In this document: one piece after another, positions 45,360-59,994 of the stretch
How positions within the stretch are numbered: the stretch's first letter is position 1
How the letters are laid out: every line of letters starts with the position of its first letter
Assembly (NCBI RefSeq): GCF_002865645.1
Contig: NW_020194609.1
Coordinates: 248,001 to 312,000 of the forward strand
Direction of reading: 5' to 3'
Source of the DNA: Hyaloscypha bicolor E
Lineage: Eukaryota > Ascomycota > Leotiomycetes > Helotiales > Hyaloscyphaceae
Length of the DNA stretch: 64,000 nucleotides
The notes under the pieces: generated by a model
Seen by the model: only the letters and a program-made list of their open reading frames with translations
What the model was told of the DNA's origin: nothing
The model's database searches: none
Made by a program: the position numbers and the translations under genes

Positions 45360-48300
45360 TTATATTCGATTTTTTATTTATTTATACTTATTTTTTAAAT
45401 ACTAAAAATAATAGAAAAATTCTATTTAAAATCCGAAATAATAAAATAATTAGAATTCTTTTTTATTAGCTAATATAATTTCTTTTTAATATATCTAAAA
45501 TAAAATCTATTATTCTTAAATAGTTTTATTTCGTATTTTTGAACTTATTTAAAAGTAATTCAAATCCGCTTAGCTATATTCTTATACTAAATCCGATATA
45601 GTTTTTTATATTAATTAATATTTACTTTTAATTATTATTTCATTTCTGCTTTTATTACTAGATATTAAAAAAACTTATTATAGTAAATTATATTATAAAT
45701 TATTTTAATATATTCTAAATAGATAGTTCTTTCGAATTTTATATTATTTATATTATTCTTAAATTAGCCTTTAATAAAAGAGAAAAACTTTAGTTAAGAA
45801 GCTTTAATAATCTTATAAAAGATTTCATTTTTATATATTCTATTCTTAATAATAATTAGATTTATTAGAATTATAATAAAAGGCCTATTAAATAATAAAT
45901 TATTATTAAGCTATTATTTAGTTTCTATATTATTCGAGAATTATTATTTACTTATAATTTCAGACTTATAGATTATCTAGTTAAAGGTATTTATTTATCT
46001 AGTTAAATAGACTATATTTAAAGTCTTTTTTTATTATCTTTATTAGATATTTATTTATTTTCTTAGTTATTTCCGGCTTAAATTTATTAGAAATAGAAAA
46101 GTAATTAATATTCTTAAAGAATTTCTTATTAAAAATAATAGCCTTATTATAATTTATAAGAAAGATATAGCTAATATTCCGATATTCTTTAATAAAATAA
46201 AATATATTATTTAAAGCTTTAGTAATAGCCAGATCTTTAATATTATTTTTATACTAATTATAATTAATATTTCTAGTAATATAGTATTAGATTAGCTAAA
46301 AATAAATAATTAGATAAATAAGATATTTATTTAATATTTTATAAAATCTGAATTATATTAATAAATATATTATTAAAAGTTAAAAAGCTAAAATAAAATA
46401 GCTATTATCTAGATTTCTAGATTTTATTATATTATTTTTTTTAGAGATAGAATTATAATATTTCTATTTCTTTTATTAAAAGTTTTTAAATACTAAGCTT
46501 TTTAATTTATTTTAGATAATTTTTCTTATAAATATAGCTATTTATATTTAAATTAATAATACTAGACTTAGAAATAAGAACTATAGTATTAAATTAAAAT
46601 TATAGATTTGAGTAAAATTAATTAGAAATATAATACTTATATTTATATTTCTTAATTTCCTAATTTTAAAACGAAATTTTATATTTCCTTATTTATTTAA
46701 ATAATAAAAATATATTTCTTACTTTTAGTAATTTTATAAATCTTAGTAACTAGCTTTAGAGTATTTTTAATATTTTTAATATTTCTTATATTAATAAAAA
46801 GAATATTAATAAACTATTAAATATATATTATATAAGAAGTTTTAAGAAATCTATTAATAATTCTATAATATTCTCGCTTAAAAATAAATTCTAAAATACT
46901 ATTATATATTTCCTTAAAAATATATTTATTTTACTAAATAAATATTAACTTTTATTTAATAGTATTTTATAAATTTACTAGATACTTTTAATTTCTCTAA
47001 ATTTAATATTTTTAGTTTTCTGCTTTTTAGTTCTAGATATAAATATAGAAGTTTTTCGAGATAATATCTTTTTTTTTAAAAAAGAAGATTTTATTTTTTA
47101 TTTTTATTTTTTGTTTTCTTCTATTTTACTAGTTTTATATTTAGACTAATACTTGGATTTTTATTATTTATTAGAAGTTTTAGATTTAGTTTATTCTTTA
47201 TTCTTATTAGATTCTTTTTACTAGTCTTACTAGTAGATTTATTATTAGAATATATTAAATTAATTCTATTTTTATTAGCTAGATCTAATTAAGTTAAAGC
47301 TAAAATTATAATAAAAGTCTATTTTTTAGGTTTATTTCAAAAAGTAAAAAAAGGCTTATTATTATAAATTCTTTTAATTAGAATTCCGGAAATATTAAAA
47401 ATATACTATTTAGTCTTAAGATTATTAGCTAATAATAGCTTAAAATTTAATTCTTTAAGTTTCAAAATAGCTTTAGTATATTTAAATACTTTAGTAATAT
47501 TTAATTTAGTAAATATACTAGTATTTTAATTCTTTTTATTATTAATATATTCTAAAATAGCTTTATTAATTAACTAAATAACTTTATATATTAAAGCTCT
47601 TATTTTAAAAAGAAAATATAACTTTTTATAAATATTTTTATTAAAATTATTATAGATATTATTAATATATTAGCTAAAAGCTTTATTATATAATATAATT
47701 CTATTCTAATTCTTAGTTTCTAGACTATTTATTATAATCTTAATCTTATGAAGTCTTTTTTATTTATTTTTAGAAATGCCTTTAATAATATTCTCGAATT
47801 CTTTATTATTAGCTTAGTAGTTTTTTAGCTTTTTTTAATTAATTCTAGTTTAGTTCTATTTCTAATAAAGGTTTTCTATTTTAAGAGCTTATTATATATA
47901 TTATTTAGCTTATTTAAAATATTTATATTAAATTCAGTAATTATAGCTATTTTTTCTAGTATTAGTAAGCCTTTTATAACTATTTAAGTATTTTTAATAT
48001 TCTGAATTTTAATACTATTAATTTATAGGCTTTTAATAATACTATAGCTTATAAGAACTAGCTATTATACTTTACTAGTTTAAGAAATCTGTTTTTTAGC
48101 TATTTTATTATTCTTAAAAGAATTATATAAATATTATTAGTATAATAGTTATAGGTTATAAAATTAAAAATTCTTGAAATTATAAAAATTTCTTTTAAAT
48201 ATTTTCTAAAATAAAAAATAAATTAAAATAAATTCGAATTATATAAAAGTATTATATATATTTAACTTTTTTTTTAATAAGAAAATAAAGCTAAATAGTA

Positions 48301-51076
48301 ATATATATAATACGGAAAATAAATATAATAATTAAATATATTTAAGATAATATAGTAATAAATTAGAAATAATTATAAAAAATAAAAAATAAAATTAGGC
48401 TTCTATTATAGAAAAGAATATAAATATAATCTAGAAAATAATTAAATTAAATTAAACTAAATAGTAATAATAGAAATATAAAAAGATAATATAATAGAAA
48501 TATAAATATAATAATAGTATTTGAGATATTAGAATATAAAAGAAAATAATATAAATATATTATAATTTTTTATTTATTTAAAAATATTTCTATTAATTCA
48601 AAAAATAATATAAAAGAACAAAAATAATATAATAAATATATAAAAAATAAAATATATAAATATACTAAAAATATTAGAAAAATATAAAATAAATATTAAT
48701 TAAAGGGAAATTAGAATAATAAAATAATAAAATAATTTAAAATAATTTTTTTTTAAAAACTAATTTATATCTTTTCCGAAAGCTAATTATATTAATTTAG
48801 TATTTATTAAAATCGATTTTATATAATATAAAAGTATTTAATTAGTTAGAACTTTAAAATAATATCTATATTTATAAAAGTAATATTAAAGGCTTTAGAA
48901 TATATAAAAAGAAAAACTATAAAATAATATAAATAGAATTTATAATACTATTATTAAATTCGAAATAATTAATATTAAAATTAATATAAAATATAAAAAA
49001 ATTAGATATTCTAAATTAGTATTAAAAATATATAATTAAAGGTATTTTCTTAATTATTTAAATAATATTTAATAATAAGAAATAGATTAATAATAAGAAT
49101 TAATAAATTATATTAGCTTTTTAAAGAAATAATTAATTTCCGATAATAAAATAGTATTTTAATTAGAGAATAAATTCTATATAGAAGAAGTTCTTTTTAT
49201 ATAGAAATACAAATATATAATATACTAATTAAGCCTTAATATATATTTTAAATATAGCTATAATTATAAAAGAAGGAAAATAGGCTTTTTAATATAAGAT
49301 AAGCTAGATATAAAATAGGCTTTAAATAAATAGATTTAATTTATTTAATATTTAAAAGATTTCTAGAATTATATATTATTAAATATTTTTGGAAATAACT
49401 ATTAGATTTAATAAGTTTGCTCTTTTCTCTTATATAACTTCTAATTAGAAAGTTTATTTAAATATTATAAATAAACTTATAATAGTAATTTAAATTAAAA
49501 TCGAGATTTATAAGTATTATAATTAAGCTTTATACTAATATAAACTATAAGAATAGCTAATTAAAAAGATAAATAGAACTTCTAAAAGATTTCTAGTTTA
49601 GCTAGAAATATATAAAAGATCTTTTTTCTTTATTTCTTGTTTTTTCTTTTTTATATATAGTTATTATCTATATTATAAGAACTTTTTAGGAAATACTATA
49701 GTTCGGAATTAGAAGTTTATAAAGTAATTCTTTAATTCTTTATTTATTTTTATATTAAAAGAAATACTTTATATTTAATTTCTAAGATCTAATAATAAAA
49801 TCTTATATTAAGAATATTATTTAATAATAATAATTAAATAATAATAAGAAATAAGTAATAATAAAGCTTATTTAATTTATAGAATAATAATTTAATAATA
49901 ATTTCTAAAAGCTATAAATAATAATTAAAAAAAGAATTAAAAGATATATAAAGATTTTAAAATAATAAGTTTTATTTCAGATTAAGAAAAGTTTCTATTA
50001 TTAGATATTTTCTTCTAGTTTTTAATAAAGAAAATATATTTCACTTTTTTTAATTCTAGTAATTCTAGAATATATATAATAATACTAGTAGCTTTCTTAA
50101 TTTTCTAAATATTATTTTATTTATAATATTTTATAACTATTTTTTTCTCTAGTTCTATATTTATTTTAAAATATTTATTTATAAATATATATTTATTATT
50201 AACTTTATTTTTAGAGAAGTATTAGAATTTATTTCTTTTAATAAACTATTTAAATTAATTACTAATATATATCTTTTAGAATATAGTATTATTAAACTCT
50301 TTTAGTATATAGTATTCTTTTAATTAATCTATATATTTTACTTTATATAAGCTAAGCTAATAATATAATAGTTTTATATTTCTTAACTTGTTTTAATTTA
50401 TTAATTTAATATTATATATAAAAATTAGATTCTTTTTAGAAATAGGCTTTAAATAAATCTAGTAAATAGTATTAAATTACTTTTTTCTTTTTTAGTATTT
50501 TATTTTAATTTTATTTAGGCTTTTTTAATATATTTATTTTTTATTTATATTTATTTTATATTTATTTTTAGAAGTATTTTTCTATTATAAACTTTATTTT
50601 ATTTAAATATTTTCTAGATTAGAAAATATCTTTTTATAAATAATATAGCTTTTTTATTATAGATTATATTAAAGAAAATAAATCTAATTAGTTTATATAT
50701 AATAATTTAATTAGTTAATAAAATATATAATAGTAAATTAATCTAAGGCTTCTTTTTATTTATTATAAATATAATAAATATTTAAATAATTAATTAATAT
50801 CCTCTTTTAATTATATTATTTCTTTTAAAATTATAGGCCAAAATAATAATTCCATTAATTTCTAATTTATTAAACTTCTAAATTATTACTTTTTTAAATT
50901 TCAATTTATTATTTACCTTAAATTATTTAAATAAACTATATTTATAATTAATTTCTTTCTAAATAGACTTAGTAATTTTATTACTAGTTAGGTTTTTTAA
51001 AAGTCTAGTTTTAATTTATTCTAAAAAGTTATTTCTAGTAATAATTAATAAATTATATCTTTTATAATCTAGTAAT
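45135..51076 (-). mobile_element. Family A, 3' part (copy 3), minus strand
   Basis: On the minus strand this reads integrase end of pol, spacer, ORF3, LTR, colinear with about 22470-28512 of the full-length copy. The pol part stops inside integrase at 51076, where foldback D and element B begin, so the 5' half was lost or displaced there. It is the most heavily RIPped A copy. It independently confirms that ORF3 sits between pol and the 3' LTR. Confidence 0.85.
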
Positions 51077-51160
51077 AAGTTTAGAGTCGCTTTACTAAAA
51101 TTATTACTAGTAGTTCTATATAAGCTTCGGGGCTAGTAATAATTTTGCCCTAAACTCGTT
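51077..51160. repeat. Foldback repeat D, copy 3 (inverted relative to copy 1)
   Basis: It reads as the reverse complement of 9139-9222, including the asymmetric CGCTTTACTAAAA stretch, CTTCGGGGCTAG centre and GCCCTAAACTCGTT end. It abuts element B copy 2 exactly as copy 1 abuts B copy 1. Confidence 0.75.
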
Positions 51161-53209
51161 TTAAATAGGTTTAAAATTAAAAAGAATATATTATATAATA
51201 AAGGTAATAGCTAAAGTTATATAACTTAATAAAGGCTTTTAGCTAAATATATAAATTAGATATAGATTCTTTATAAATAATATAAGAAGAAAAATAGCCT
51301 ATAAATATATAAAGTTATTTATAAATAAGTTAAAAGCTAAATAAAACCTTATAATATTTCTAGATATATTATATTATTTATATAATTTATATTAGGGAAT
51401 AAAAGAATATAAAGCCCTACTTATAAAATTACTTATAAAGCTATTATATAGAACTGGCTATAAGAAAAAACTAATAATTATAAATTTATATCTATTATTT
51501 TAAATAACTAGCCTTATAACTTATTAATAATTATTATAAAGAATAAAGCAAATAGAAACTATTTATAGAAAAGTATAAAAAATAATTACTAATTTATAAA
51601 CTAGAGCTTAATTTATAGAATTATCTATAATTAGCTATTAAAGTTACTATCTAATAGCTATATCCGAATTAAGAACTTCCTAAAGCTATATATTAATATT
51701 TATATTCTATTATAAAGCCCTTTCTATTTATTATACTATAGCTAGCTTTAAGTTTTACTTATAATTTTTCTTTTAATTTCAACTTTAAATACTATTCTAT
51801 AAATAAATAATAGATATAAATGTTTTTATATACTTTTAGAAACCTTTTAAAACTATATATAGAGCAAGTTTTACTTTAATTTTATTAATATTTTAGAAAT
51901 TAAAAGAAGTTAAAAAAGTAGAACTTTTAATATTTCTTTAATTTAAGTAAAATCTAAAACTAGCTATAATATAATAAATAAATATAGATTTTATAAAACT
52001 ATTATAGATATATTAATCTTAAATTATAACTTAAAAAAAAATCCGGTAAATAGATATTTTATAAGACTTCTAGAAATAATTTAATAACTTTAGAATTTGC
52101 CTTATTTATATTAGCTAAATCTATTATAAAATATATTTATTTCTAGCCAGGAAATATATTTAGAATTATTTAATTAAGCTTATAGACTATATTATTTAGG
52201 ATTAATAGAATTACCTATTTATTAAAGGCCCGGTAATTATATAAAACTTATAAGAGTTACTTTTATAAATAGATATAATTAATTAGATCTATAACTAATC
52301 CGATATATAAGATAAAAGATAGAAATATAATTTGCTTATTTAGAAGTAAATTATATAATAGATTACTAATCTAGTTTATAAAATCTTATTTAAATAAGTT
52401 ATTATAAACCTATATATTAATTTATAATAATAACTAATAAAGCTATAGCTAGATCTATATCTACTATATTAGTCTATAAACTATATAGAACTATTAATAA
52501 GATCTAAATAAAGTTCTTTCTAAGAATTATAGGTATTTCTCTAAAAAAAAAATTATTTATAATTAATTATAAATTAATTATTAGTTAGTATATTACCTTA
52601 AAATAATACCTATATTATATAAGTACTTTATTTTAGATAATTAGATCTATAGATTATAAAAGTATTTCGAGCTAGCTTATATTAATAATTATATTTATAA
52701 ATAATTTATTAAACTCAAATAAAATCCGGAATTAAAAGTAAAATATATATTTATTTAAGGAAAAAAAAGCTATAATACTTATTAATATTATATATAGAAC
52801 TATTTTACTTTAGCTATAATAATAATAATAAAGAGTCTTATAAAGAAATATCTTACTAGTTTTACTAGGGCCCTATAAATAAAAGTAGGTAATTTATAAA
52901 TTATTTATAAGTATTATTATAATTATCTAGAAATAAGAATATTAGTTTATATTTAGCTAGGCTTATATTATAATTACTAGTAATATCTTATAAATATAAT
53001 TAATTTATAAATTACTATTTCCTTTCCTAAATATTTATAATAGGTCTAATATTTGCTATACTTTTATATTTTACTTATATTATATTTTACTTTATTTTTA
53101 GCTAATTAGAGTATATAGAAGCTTCTAGCTTATAGTATAATATATATTATAAGAGTAGTAAAAAGCCTAGTAAGTACTAACTTATTTAAAATAGAAAGTA
53201 ATAAAAACT
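51161..53209 (+). mobile_element. Unidentified element B, copy 2, first part
   Basis: It is the inverted match of 9138 down to about 7294 in copy 1; the frame reads on the plus strand here. An extra ~50 bp lies at about 51183-51232 relative to copy 1. It is more heavily RIPped than copy 1, which keeps for example CGGGCC and CACTT where this copy has TA-rich versions. It is interrupted by the copia element with AAACT duplicated at 53205-53209 and 60166-60170. Confidence 0.65.
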
Positions 53210-53380
53210 TAATACACGTAAAGATTGCAGAGTAGGGAGTTGCATTAAATAGTAAAAGAGTTTATTAAACTAGCTAGAAAAGAGCTTGAGTAAAGTGTAA
53301 CGCTTTAGGAAGTAAGTGCACAGATCCTGACTAAGTAGAGCGATTGCGCTAGCCCCAATTCAGTAATTCTTACTGCGACA
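53210..53380 (-). repeat. 3' LTR of the copia element (171 bp)
   Basis: It retains many CpA/TpG sites (GATTGCAGAG, AGTGCACAGATCC) and is clearly less mutated than its partner at 59995-60165. Every visible difference between the two is of C-to-T or G-to-A type. Confidence 0.92.
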
Positions 53381-54499
53381 CATCTCCCAGAAAGGCATAA
53401 TACTGTATTCTACCTATTTTACCTAATTAGAGAGCCTTGAAATAGCGAAATTCGTCCGATATATGGGTTTTATAGAGCCGCATTAATATTCCGATCCGAA
53501 TAGGCTTAGCATATATCGTTTCCCCAGATTACCGAATTCCAGGAGATCCCTATATAAACCCCCTTTTTTTTACTAACTCCAGAGCCTCTAATTAAATGCT
53601 CTTCTTTAATACCCTTCCAGAGATCCCTTCCCAAGCTTCCGATTATTGCAAATATAGCTTCTACCTCTTCTCGCATTACTATTAAGTTAATTCCGGCTTG
53701 CAAATCCAAGGTATTTTTAACCTAAAATACGTTCTTGCTTTACTTTTTACTAACTTTAGATAGCGTTAAGTAGCTTGCAAGTCCGCTATAAGTATAGCTC
53801 TTAACTATTAATATAAAGCTCACTTTTAATAGAGTATCGAGGTTCAGATTTCTGTAGTATCTTCTAATACTTCTAGTACCTCTCTACTAAAGATAAAGAA
53901 GTCTATATTAAAGCCTTATACTTCTTGTTCTGCTTATACTAGTTTTAGAGAGATCCCTTATATAGGTTATTATAAGTTCTCTATACTATTCCAAAGCTTA
54001 TTTTAACTTAATATAGTCTTATCCGCTCTAAAGGGCAAGAGCAATAGTTCTTGCTATAATACTATTAGCCGAGGTTCTTGTTACTAGAAGTATGCTTCTA
54101 GTTATTCTTATTTAGCCATTCCGATCTCTTATATCTCTATTATATAGCTCTTTCTTATAGAACTTCCGATTACCAAAGACGCTATAAGCTCCCTTTTCTT
54201 AATTCTCTTTTATAGATTCTGACTATTTTAAAGTATTTATTCGCTTTTAGGCACTTTATTTATACTATACTTGAGATTACCGAATCTAATAAAGAAGATA
54301 GTAGTGAGAGCTCTTCTACTAAGGTTCAAGAGGCTATTAAGAGGAATAAGAAGTAGTCCGATCGGGTAAAGGGCCTTCTATATAAGCTTATTAATACTAT
54401 AGTAGAGCGCCTTTAGATCTCCTGCTATTAGCTCTCAAGCTCTATTATTTTAATAGATTTTATAAATAAAAGATATAAATAAAAGCCTCTTTTTATATT
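53381..54499 (-). other. 1.1-kb region between copia RNase H and 3' LTR
   Basis: Most copia elements have a short gap here. This one has about 1.1 kb with plus- and minus-strand frames interrupted by RIP-type stops. A 67-codon minus-strand frame at 53506-53709 happens to be uninterrupted. No domain is recognised. It might be a small extra frame or an untranslated region. Confidence 0.4.
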
Positions 54500-57400
54500 A
54501 TTTAATTATTTTAATCTTTACTCTAATATCCTAAAGATTTAATAAAGCTCTAAAGTTCTCGAATTTGAATCGGGGTAGATTTTTTATAAGTTCGTCCGCT
54601 AGTATATTACTTATTTAAAGATATATAACTTGAAATATGCCTTTACTATACTTTTAATATAGCTATATATTCTGGATATTAATATAACGGAGCTTTATAG
54701 TAAATCTTTCATTCTCTCTAATAATTAGTTAAATAGTTTACTTATTATTATAGAATATAGTCTAGAGCTTTTTAAGATCTAAATATAGATTTCTAAATAG
54801 CCTCTAGAGAGCTATAGTCTTCTTTACTATATAAGCGACTCTATATATTTCTAATTCGGTTAAAGAAGTAGTTATAGAGCTCTATTAAGCGGCTTTCTAT
54901 AATATTAAACCTCTAAATAAGGAGATTATATACCTATAGCTCGATTGTTATATATTTAGGTTATTTATATATAAAGTATTAGATGCAATCTATAGCTATA
55001 TCTCTCTATATTTCCTATTATACTAAATTACTAGAAATCGGGTTCTAAACAGATATTAGAGAGCCTAATTTATAGCTATAAAGTGCTCTGAAGCAGGGTT
55101 TATTAAGAACTGAGAGAGTACTAAAGCGGCAAAAGCTATATCCGGCCTAATTATAATTATAGTATAAAGTAGTAATCTAATCTTCTTCTAATATACCTTA
55201 ATTTAATATAAATAAGCTTAACTACTATATTTCCGAAGATTAATTCCAGGTAATAGAGTACTAGGGCACTTCCTATCTACTACCCTAAACTTCTTAGTAA
55301 TCTTCTTAATATAGGTATTATAAACTAGCCAGAGCTTTTTAGCCTTCTAATCTCTAATTATATGAATTTCTAGGAACTACTCTATATTCCGTATATTATA
55401 AAACTTGTAAACTATCTTAATCTAAGTAATAATTAATTAAGCGCGCGCTTTATTATCCTTATAATAGAGTACTTAGAAGTTATTTATATAGAAAATAATA
55501 AAGACTTTATAATCTATATCTATATAAATACAGGGCTCTTTATTAAGTTCAGAGAGTCTAATTCTCTTAAGAGTATTTGTCTAGTACTTATATTATAGAG
55601 TAGGAGAGTCTTATAGTCTATATAGAGCTCGATTTATCTCTACTATATATTCTGGTACCTTAAAACCGTCTAATAGCTTATATACTACTATAGGCCTATT
55701 AGAATCTCTTTTCGTATTAATAAATGCATTTATAATATTGAATTACTTTATTTCCAAATTAAAATAAGCTGTAATTATACTAGCTATTTAAAAAGACTTT
55801 ACTACAAGTATAGCGGTATATATAAATAGAAGTAATACCTTTTTTTAGAGATCTCTATAAACTACTAGCCTTAAGTAATACTAAATAATATATCTATTGG
55901 AATTAATTTTATATATAAATACCTATTTTAAAGAGATCGGAGATATATTTACTTTATTACTAGAAATAATTCTCTAGTAATTTCGAGCTTTAAAGTTATT
56001 AATCTCTAATTTGGTATCTAATTTGAAGTACTTTCTAGCTAGGTACTTCTCTAGATTATTCTATATCTTTAGAGCTTTTGGAAGATTATTAATATAAATT
56101 TTTCTTATTATTATATTACTCGAAGCGCTCTGCTCTGGATATACTCTTAATTAAACTACTACTATAATTACGGTATATATAGTCTTATAATTGAATCTCT
56201 TCTTATAATCCTCTAGCTAATTAGGCCAGAGAGACCCTAAAAGAGACTCTAAGTAGTCGATCTAATTCGATTTACTTATTATTTATAGTAGTACGTTTAC
56301 TATAGTAATTATACTACTACTAGCTCTATCTGGATCTCCGTTCTAATTATTTCCCTTATATGAGTATATTTGGATTAGCTTTTCTCTAGTTCTAATAATT
56401 GGCTTTTTTATCTATTTTCTCTTTGGTTTTACTATTTAATCTTCTACTTTAGCTAAGCTATTTACTCTTTCTATAGAGAATTCTCCTATTTCTATTAAGC
56501 TATTTACTTGTTCTATAGGTGAGCTTTTTGCTTCGCTTATAGAAGCTATTAGTGAACCTTATTACTAGTCCTAAAGAGATCCTTCTCTGCTTTTATTAGT
56601 TTGGTATACTTTTCTAACGGTTCCGGTATACTCTATTATATCTCTCTCTATAGTACTAAGTCTTCTTGAGAGCTTAGTACCTTTATTTCCACTGCTTCTA
56701 GGCTCTGGCATGCTTTCTGGCTCTAAAGTACTTTATAAAGTTATAAGTTCTATTTCTAGTAAGATTATAGAGCTCTCTATCTCCGAGTTATAACCTATTA
56801 GTACGCTTATAGGCTCTTCTAATTATTAGTTCGTTTGCTTGTTATTCTTTAGTTTAGGCTTATTTTCTATTCGCTCTAATAAGCTATTATACTATAATTC
56901 CTTATTCTTAAAGATTAATTTAGTATCCTGAATTTTATTTTCTAGAAGCAGTTCTACTATATTCTTTGCAATTTCTATACTATAGCTTTTAGTACGTTTA
57001 TAATTCTTTTTATAGAGTATATTCTCGTCAAATATAATATTATATATAATAATTACTTTATTAAGTATAGGGACCCAGATTTTATAAATATTAGATGTAA
57101 TATATCTAACTAAATATCTGATATACCTATATAGTATAACCTTAAATACTCTCTTATTCCGTTCTGCTTTGCGGTCCTTAATTATTAGATATATCCTAGA
57201 ACTATATATATAGATCCTATTCTAATTAGGCCTGAGATTAACTATTATTCGAGCTATAAGCTCTAGGTTATACTAACGGAAATAATTGCGGAACTACAAA
57301 TCAAGTACTTTATTTAATATTCTCTAGTAATTTATATATAAGGAACTCCGATTATATAGGTAGATTATAGCTATAGAGCTTTCCGGCTATAGCTTTTCAG

Positions 57401-59000
57401 GCAAATTAGCTATTAAGTATATTATAATAGCCTTATTTATAATTTCCTGCTCTGCTCGCTCGGTACTACTATTTGGCTTATATATATATAAAGGAGAAAG
57501 CTTGATTTTAATGCCTTCTTTCTTTGCTTAGATCTAATAGGCTAATATTTCTTGGATTAGAATAACTGCTTTCTTCTAATTATACTTAATATAAGTAATT
57601 AAAAGGTTATATTACTTATATACCTACTACTTAAAATTCCTAATTATATTAAATACTACTAAACCCTCTTTACTCTATAAAAGATATCTAAAGAGCTTTT
57701 TACTAAATTTGTTCTTAATTATTAGAATCTAGCTCGAATTGTTATAGCTATTTGAGTAATTAAATAAGTTCTATAAGATCCTCTAAAATAGTCGAGTAGA
57801 CTTCCTCTTAGTTGGCCTATATAAGATTACTTGCCTAATATATACCTAAGTGCAAAATTTATATATAATTCTTATTAGTTTATTAATTTTTATATTATAT
57901 ATATAATTAACGAGCTTTTATAGAGCTTTATAGGCTAAATGCCCTACTCTTGCATGCTATTTCTCTTCTGAATTACTTCTCGGCTTAAGATACTTCCTTA
58001 ATTTCTTATATCGAGCTCTAATTAAACGTTCGAGCATTAGAAACATAAGTATACTACTAGTACTAGTAGGAATTTCGAACGGAATATTGAAGTAAATAGA
58101 GAGTAGCTTATATTTAAGGAAAACTAAATTGAATCTGTACTCTAATTATATTAATACTATATTCTCTTTATAATCTCTTAATCTGACTATAAGATTATAT
58201 CTATAATATTAAGCTTTCTTTTTCGCTAGGCGAGCTTTAGAAACGATATTTATATAGAATTCTTTAATAACTATAATATTATAAAGGATTAGATCTTTAG
58301 TATATAGTCCTATAAGTCTATTAACTATATTTTTGATTATATAAGTATTACGTCTAATAATCGGAAGACTAGTTATTTCTGCTTCTATATAATTATTGAT
58401 TTTCGCCTTAATAAAAGTGCCAGAATTAATTAGATCCTTACTATTAACCAGATATATAGCACCGCAGTTATTTAATAAGGTGCTCTGAGAGAGCAGATAT
58501 CTTGAGAAATCGAGTATTATATAGATTCCCTAACCTGGACTCTGGATTATAAATATAGGATTTACTAGAGTAGTATTAAAGTTCTTAGGAAATTGGGTTC
58601 CGGATGCTTTAGGCTCCTTTTTGGAACTAGTACCGGGCGTTGGCTTTTCTATAGCTTGTCTACTAGTGATTTTTATACCGTATTTCTCTTCTAGCTAAGG
58701 TTTCAGATCCTTTTAATATTTAATCAAGATCCTTTTCCGGATTTTTCCGATCTATTTCTTATTAGGCTTGAATTTTGTCCAAGTTTTGCTTGATCCGGTA
58801 ATCGTAATTTCTATAATAGTATAGCTAAGTGGGTTCTACTTATACTTATATATTTTGGAACCCTTGCAAGGGCACTTATAGTACTTATATTTGTCCGAAT
58901 CGGGTTTGCTATCTGATTCTTTACTAGTTCGATTTCCGAGTATAGTAAAGATTATAGGAGCTTCTAAGTACTTAGCGTTTTGGTTTTCTAAAATAATCCG
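54500..59000 (-). pseudogene. Copia Gag-Pol polyprotein relic
   Basis: Going down the minus strand: a protease-like stretch with LVNSKDLINSGTF near 58430; GAG pre-integrase HARVGHLAYKAL near 57930; and an integrase core ending in SSTERAEQEI near 57450. The post-integrase SNIYKIWVPILNKVIIIYN near 57060 is a copia hallmark, as in YKVWDPxTxKVIxxRDVxFDE. Reverse transcriptase has FYINNF near 55480, the YVDD box with both Asp as Asn. RNase H ends with LADELIKNLPRFKFENF near 54560-54610. Stops are mostly TAA/TAG. The gag start is not defined; frames are readable from about 59000 upward. Confidence 0.88.
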
Positions 59001-59980
59001 ATTAAATACCTGGACTATTCGAGTATAAGAATTAGAAGCCCTAGTTCGTCTTTACTATATAGATTACTAAGCTGTTCTATTACCCAGATTAGTACGAGTT
59101 TCTGCTAGAGGGCTATTAAGAACTCGATTACTACTAGAGTACTTTCGATTTCGGCGATTTTAAGAGCTCTAGCTTTATTAAGTACTTTCTTCTAATTAGT
59201 AAACCAGCGCTTTGGGCTTACTTCTCCTTTACTTGCTTATAGTAGGACCGAGCTATATACTCTCCGAGCGGTAGTAATTTGTACTATATCTATAGAACCG
59301 TATTTCGTTAATAAAGCCTTAAGAACCTTATAAATAGAGCTCTACTTACTCTCTTCGAGGCCTAATATAGAGTTTATAAGGATCTCTATATTAACTATTT
59401 AACGGAGCTACTATCTGATTATATAATAGTATACTAGCTTATTCGTCTAGTCTAGTTTCTTAATCTTATAGTCCTATAAGAGCGCCAAATAGTAATCTCT
59501 AACGTTCCCAAATATTATAGGCTATAGAGATACTAGTTTTAATTCTTTCTTAATTATAGGTCAAGTATCTTTATCCCAATTTTCTATATTAACTTGGTAT
59601 CTGGTATAGTAATCCTCTATTTCCTTTAGTATAAGCTCGTTAATTATAGGGGAAGGCCTGAGAGAAGCTGTTATATTCGTTTTAATTACTTTATTATTAA
59701 ATAGGTTAATTTTATCCTAGATACCCTTATTACTGGCTACTCTACAGAAAGTATTAAACTAGTCCGCCCAGGAACTGCGGTTCTTTAGGACAATAATCTT
59801 TACTATAGCTTCTAATATAATTGTAATTGAGCTTTGGAAACTATAGGAACTATAGGAATAGTTTCTGTTAATTAGTTAATAACGGAAATGCGAACTAAAG
59901 TGTGATTTTTCAAAGAATAAATTAAATAAGCTCTTAAATACTCTCTGTAGCATACTAATTAGGAAGCTTATTAGTGCGAG

Positions 59981-59994
59981 GCCGGGCTTATAAC
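59981..59994 (-). other. Primer binding site of the copia element
   Basis: Directly inside the 5' LTR the minus strand reads GTTATAAGCCCGGC. GTTATGAGCCC would be the exact complement of the initiator tRNA-Met anticodon arm; the single A is a RIP-type change. Confidence 0.6.

Noticed and set aside
53506..53709. 67-codon minus-strand frame
   Set aside because: It lies inside the copia element 3' region and is a chance survivor between RIP stops; no evidence for an independent gene.
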